A DNA stretch of 64,000 nt, from assembly GCF_020386615.1 (NCBI RefSeq), contig NZ_CP077769.1, forward strand, positions 1,860,001 through 1,924,000, written 5' to 3'. The DNA comes from Chitinophaga pendula. Lineage in GTDB: Bacteria > Bacteroidota > Bacteroidia > Chitinophagales > Chitinophagaceae. The notes below the pieces were generated by a model. The model was not told where the DNA came from. It made no database searches and saw only the letters and a list, made by a program, of their open reading frames with translations. The position numbers and the translations under genes were made by a program. Below are positions 61,060 through 64,000 of this stretch, piece after piece. Position 1 is the first letter of the stretch. Every line of letters begins with the position of its first letter.

Positions 61060-64000
61060 ATGAATCAATATTTTAAGCGTTTACCACTCAGGAGCAAGTT
61101 ATTTATTATAGCTATAGTCCCTTTGGCCTGTCTGCTGTATTTTGCAACCCAGACCCTATATCGCCAGACCCAGGAGATCGCTGTAATAGACCGTTTATTA
61201 AAGCAAGTGGACCGTTCGGTGGCCATTCTACGATTGGTAGATGAGCTGCAACAGGAGCGGCGTAGTGCCGTGTTGTTCATTATGCACGGGAAGGATCCGG
61301 ATGGGGTGTTATTGCAACAATCGAAAACGGACGCATTTATAGCAGGGTTGCAACAGAATTATGGCGCCAGCCTGGGCCGTTTTGAGTCTTATACGATGCT
61401 GAACACGCTTTCCCAACGGCGTGCAGCGATTCGCAAGCGTGAGTTGTCTCAAAACGAGGTGATCAATTACTACACCAATGTTATTTCCCGTTTACAATCC
61501 TTATCTGTTACTGATGTGCCCGAATTGGAGCCGTTGGAGGATATCCGCCAGCAGTTGCTCGGGCAGCAGTTGCTGACGGAGATGGCGACTAACCTGGGGA
61601 TCGTGCGGATGGATCTCTACTATCTGATCATGAAAGGGGAGAGCTGGCCCAGCGAGATTGGCGGGGTGATGAATCATTATGAGCTTTTCCATTCGTTGAC
61701 AGCGGAGTTTAAGGAGAAAGCGGCGGTGCAGGATATTAAAGAATATGAGCGCCGGCTGGCCAGCGACAGTGTACGGCCTATTATTGCCTATATAGACAAT
61801 GTGATCCGTCAGCGTACGATTGATACGACGAAGCTATCGCCTGAAGTGTGGTGGCGGACTTCTGCCGATGCGGTAGACAATATCAAAACGCTGCAGCGGC
61901 AGATGGTCAAAACGGTGATTGAAAAGGCCCGTGAAGTACATCAACGTGAGCTGAACACCCGTAACCGTAACCTGGTGATCGTGGTGTTGATCATATTTAT
62001 CGTGATCTGGATCGTATTCTATACTATCCGGACGATCTCTGATATTCTGGGAGAGTTGAGAGTTGCGGCTGAACAGATAGCTGATGGGGTGACGGGGCTG
62101 AAACTGGATATTACTTCCAAGGATGCGATCGGTAGTCTGGGGCGTTCGCTGAAACGTATCGACCATGCCAACAGTGCGCTGGCAGCGGCGGCGGTGTCGA
62201 TAGGGAGAGGCGACTTCAGTGTGCTGGTGAATCCGCGTAGTGAGCGGGATGAACTTGGCACTGCGGTGATGCAGATGAAAGAGGACCTGCAGCAGCTACG
62301 CTGGCAGAATGAGCAGAAGATATGGATACAGACGGGTATTAGCCGGATCAACGGCACTTTGCTGGAGGATCGGGAGCTGGCGAAATTGTGTGAGGATGCC
62401 ATGCGGGAGCTGGTAGACTACCTGCACGCTCAAACGGCTGCATTTTATGTGACGCAGCGGAAGGCTTTACACCTGACGGCCAGTTATGCTTTACCGGCTT
62501 CCCGGCCGGCGCCGGTGATGGTGATGGAGGGTACTACGCTGGCCGGCCAGGTGATGGTAAGCCGGGAGCCATTATACCTCGAACATAAAACTCCGGCACA
62601 TTTACAGGTGGAGAGTGCGTTGATGCATACGGCACCGTCTTACCTGCTGGTATTACCTTTAGTGTATGCGGGCACGGTAGAGGGAGTAGTAGAAATAGCG
62701 GCTTTACAGCCATTCCCATCGGCGATGATGGAGTATGCGGTGGAAGCCGGGGAGAACATAGCGGTGGCGATCCGCTCGGCGAAGAGCCGGGATCGTCAGC
62801 AGGAGTTGCTGGAAGAGACGCAGTCGCAGGCGGAAGAGTTGCAGACGCAGCATACGGAAATGGAGAACCTGAATGCGGAGCTGGAAGCTCAGACACAGAA
62901 GTTACAGGCATCCGAGGAGGAGCTGCGAGTGCAGCAGGAAGAGCTGATGCAATCGAATCATGAGCTGGAGGAACGTAGCCGTTTGCTGGAAGAGAAGAAC
63001 CAGCTGATCATCGAACGTAACCTGGAAATCCAGCAGAAAGCGGAGGAGCTGGCGCTGAGCACGAAATACAAATCAGAGTTCCTGGCTAATATGTCGCATG
63101 AGCTGCGGACGCCATTGAACTCTATCCTGTTGTTGTCCAGGTTGTTGTCGGAGAATCATGAGCAGAACCTGAACAAGGACCAGGTAGAATATTCGCAGGT
63201 GATACAGAGTTCCGGTAAGGGGCTGCTGACGCTGATCGATGAGATACTGGATCTGTCGAAGATAGAGTCTGGTAAGATGGAGCTGGAGTATGGTAACCTG
63301 TACCTGGCAGAGTTATTACAGGACCTGCGGCAGTTGTTCGTGCCAATTGCAGTGGATAAAGGGCTGGAGTTGATATTGCAGGTGGATGAACGTTTGCCTG
63401 CTTATATAGAGACTGACCGGGTGCGGTTGGAGCAGGTATTGAAAAACCTGTTGTCCAATGCGTTGAAGTTTACTTCTGCGGGTCAAGTGCGTTTACATAT
63501 AGTACCTAATGCACGGAAAGGAGATATGGTAGATTTTGTGGTGAAGGACAGTGGTATTGGTATTCCGGAGGATAAGCAGCAGGTGATCTTTGAGGCTTTT
63601 CAGCAGGCGGACGGTTCTACCCGTCGTAAATATGGCGGTACGGGATTAGGGTTGTCTATCAGCCGTGAGCTGACCCGATTGCTGGGAGGGGTGATCACAC
63701 TGGAAAGTGAGTCAGGTACGGGTAGTACATTTACGATCAGTATACCCATGTCCAAGCTGGCGGCCAATCACCCTACGCCGGCGGCAGCCTGGGAATTACC
63801 TCCTGATATGATCACACCGGAGGCTCCTGCGACGGACCGTAATGTGCCCTCTACCTTTGTGACCAGCTTCATCCCCGAGGGAGTGGAAGACGACCGGGAG
63901 TCGATAACAGCTGATGACAAAGCGATCCTGATCATCGAAGACGACCGGGCCTTTGCGAAAGCGTTGCTGGACTTCACCCGTGAAAAGGGATATAAAGGCA
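61060..64000 (+). CDS. Hybrid sensor histidine kinase with NIT sensor, 3' truncated by window
   Basis: About 980 residues visible; the frame is still open at base 64000. TM1 about 10-28; a periplasmic NIT-like (nitrate/nitrite-sensing) domain about 35-295 (ILRLVDELQQERRSAVLFI); TM2 about 303-322; HAMP about 325-380; GAF about 415-570; a long coiled coil (580-665, Gln/Glu-rich); HisKA with His680 in MSHELRTPLN; HATPase_c (NLLSNALKF near 797, GIGIPED, GGTGLGLS); start of REC at about 954 (LIIEDDRAFAKALLDF). It should sense a small molecule outside and signal through its own REC domain. Neighbour of the single-domain regulator. Confidence 0.92.
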   Translation, partial: MNQYFKRLPLRSKLFIIAIVPLACLLYFATQTLYRQTQEIAVIDRLLKQVDRSVAILRLVDELQQERRSAVLFIMHGKDPDGVLLQQSKTDAFIAGLQQNYGASLGRFESYTMLNTLSQRRAAIRKRELSQNEVINYYTNVISRLQSLSVTDVPELEPLEDIRQQLLGQQLLTEMATNLGIVRMDLYYLIMKGESWPSEIGGVMNHYELFHSLTAEFKEKAAVQDIKEYERRLASDSVRPIIAYIDNVIRQRTIDTTKLSPEVWWRTSADAVDNIKTLQRQMVKTVIEKAREVHQRELNTRNRNLVIVVLIIFIVIWIVFYTIRTISDILGELRVAAEQIADGVTGLKLDITSKDAIGSLGRSLKRIDHANSALAAAAVSIGRGDFSVLVNPRSERDELGTAVMQMKEDLQQLRWQNEQKIWIQTGISRINGTLLEDRELAKLCEDAMRELVDYLHAQTAAFYVTQRKALHLTASYALPASRPAPVMVMEGTTLAGQVMVSREPLYLEHKTPAHLQVESALMHTAPSYLLVLPLVYAGTVEGVVEIAALQPFPSAMMEYAVEAGENIAVAIRSAKSRDRQQELLEETQSQAEELQTQHTEMENLNAELEAQTQKLQASEEELRVQQEELMQSNHELEERSRLLEEKNQLIIERNLEIQQKAEELALSTKYKSEFLANMSHELRTPLNSILLLSRLLSENHEQNLNKDQVEYSQVIQSSGKGLLTLIDEILDLSKIESGKMELEYGNLYLAELLQDLRQLFVPIAVDKGLELILQVDERLPAYIETDRVRLEQVLKNLLSNALKFTSAGQVRLHIVPNARKGDMVDFVVKDSGIGIPEDKQQVIFEAFQQADGSTRRKYGGTGLGLSISRELTRLLGGVITLESESGTGSTFTISIPMSKLAANHPTPAAAWELPPDMITPEAPATDRNVPSTFVTSFIPEGVEDDRESITADDKAILIIEDDRAFAKALLDFTREKGYKG

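Noticed and set aside
1..64000. rRNA, tRNA, insertion sequences, prophage or integrative elements
   Set aside because: No rRNA or tRNA signature, no transposase, integrase or phage protein, and no target-site duplications were found.

Overview
The window looks like a chromosome segment of a Bacteroidota bacterium of the Chitinophaga type. Evidence: three SusC/SusD outer-membrane uptake pairs, two of them with an ECF sigma factor and a FecR anti-sigma factor; a GH18 chitinase with a type IX secretion tail; many lipoproteins with short lipoboxes; DUF4302 and substrate-import metallohydrolase lipoproteins; and promoters of the TTG-N19-TAnnTTTG form. No rRNA, tRNA, transposase, integrase, phage gene or CRISPR array was seen. 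The species assignment is inference.

Layout. 1-1757: the end of a secreted beta-propeller-like protein and an SDR oxidoreductase. 2033-4131: an HExxH lipoprotein, a small double-glycine-leader Cys-rich peptide and a ThuA-domain protein. 4165-7717: divergent GH16 glucanase and GH18 chitinase sharing a C-terminal fascin-like beta-trefoil. 7833-15364: first uptake locus (sigma, FecR, SusC with STN domain, SusD, Vps62-like lipoprotein). 15365-18882: a gene-poor stretch with an 11-bp-period TATA array, a decayed coding remnant, two more Cys-rich peptides, a lysine-rich histone-like protein and small lipoproteins. 18882-29835: second uptake locus (sigma, FecR, SusC with STN, SusD, zinc metallohydrolase, two DUF4302 lipoproteins), probably for peptides or proteins. 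30099-33170: thioesterase, SAM hydroxide adenosyltransferase homologue, metallo-beta-lactamase-fold protein, arginase-family protein. 33271-39562: a TetR-controlled RND efflux operon with two matching candidate operators. 39635-46763: a DUF4350-like secreted protein, third SusC/SusD pair, ROK kinase. 46846-49415: promoter, SAM-I riboswitch, terminator, trans-sulfuration enzyme and a Gfo/Idh/MocA oxidoreductase. 49451-57232: symporter, DUF4105 protein, Kef-type antiporter and hypotheticals. 58117-64000: a signalling cluster (two hybrid histidine kinases, one cut by the window end, and a single-domain response regulator).

The most unusual content is (1) a family of three orphan peptides with an S-R-x2-L-x3-GG leader and a shared six-cysteine framework that fits knottin spacing, two of which share a conserved upstream element; (2) a 16-unit array of 11-bp TATA units that reverses polarity at a single 12-bp step, forming a giant imperfect palindrome, with a smaller relative 42 kb away; (3) paired 8-bp direct repeats at both ends of the chitinase/glucanase divergent promoter region. 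No maturation or export gene for the peptides lies in the window.
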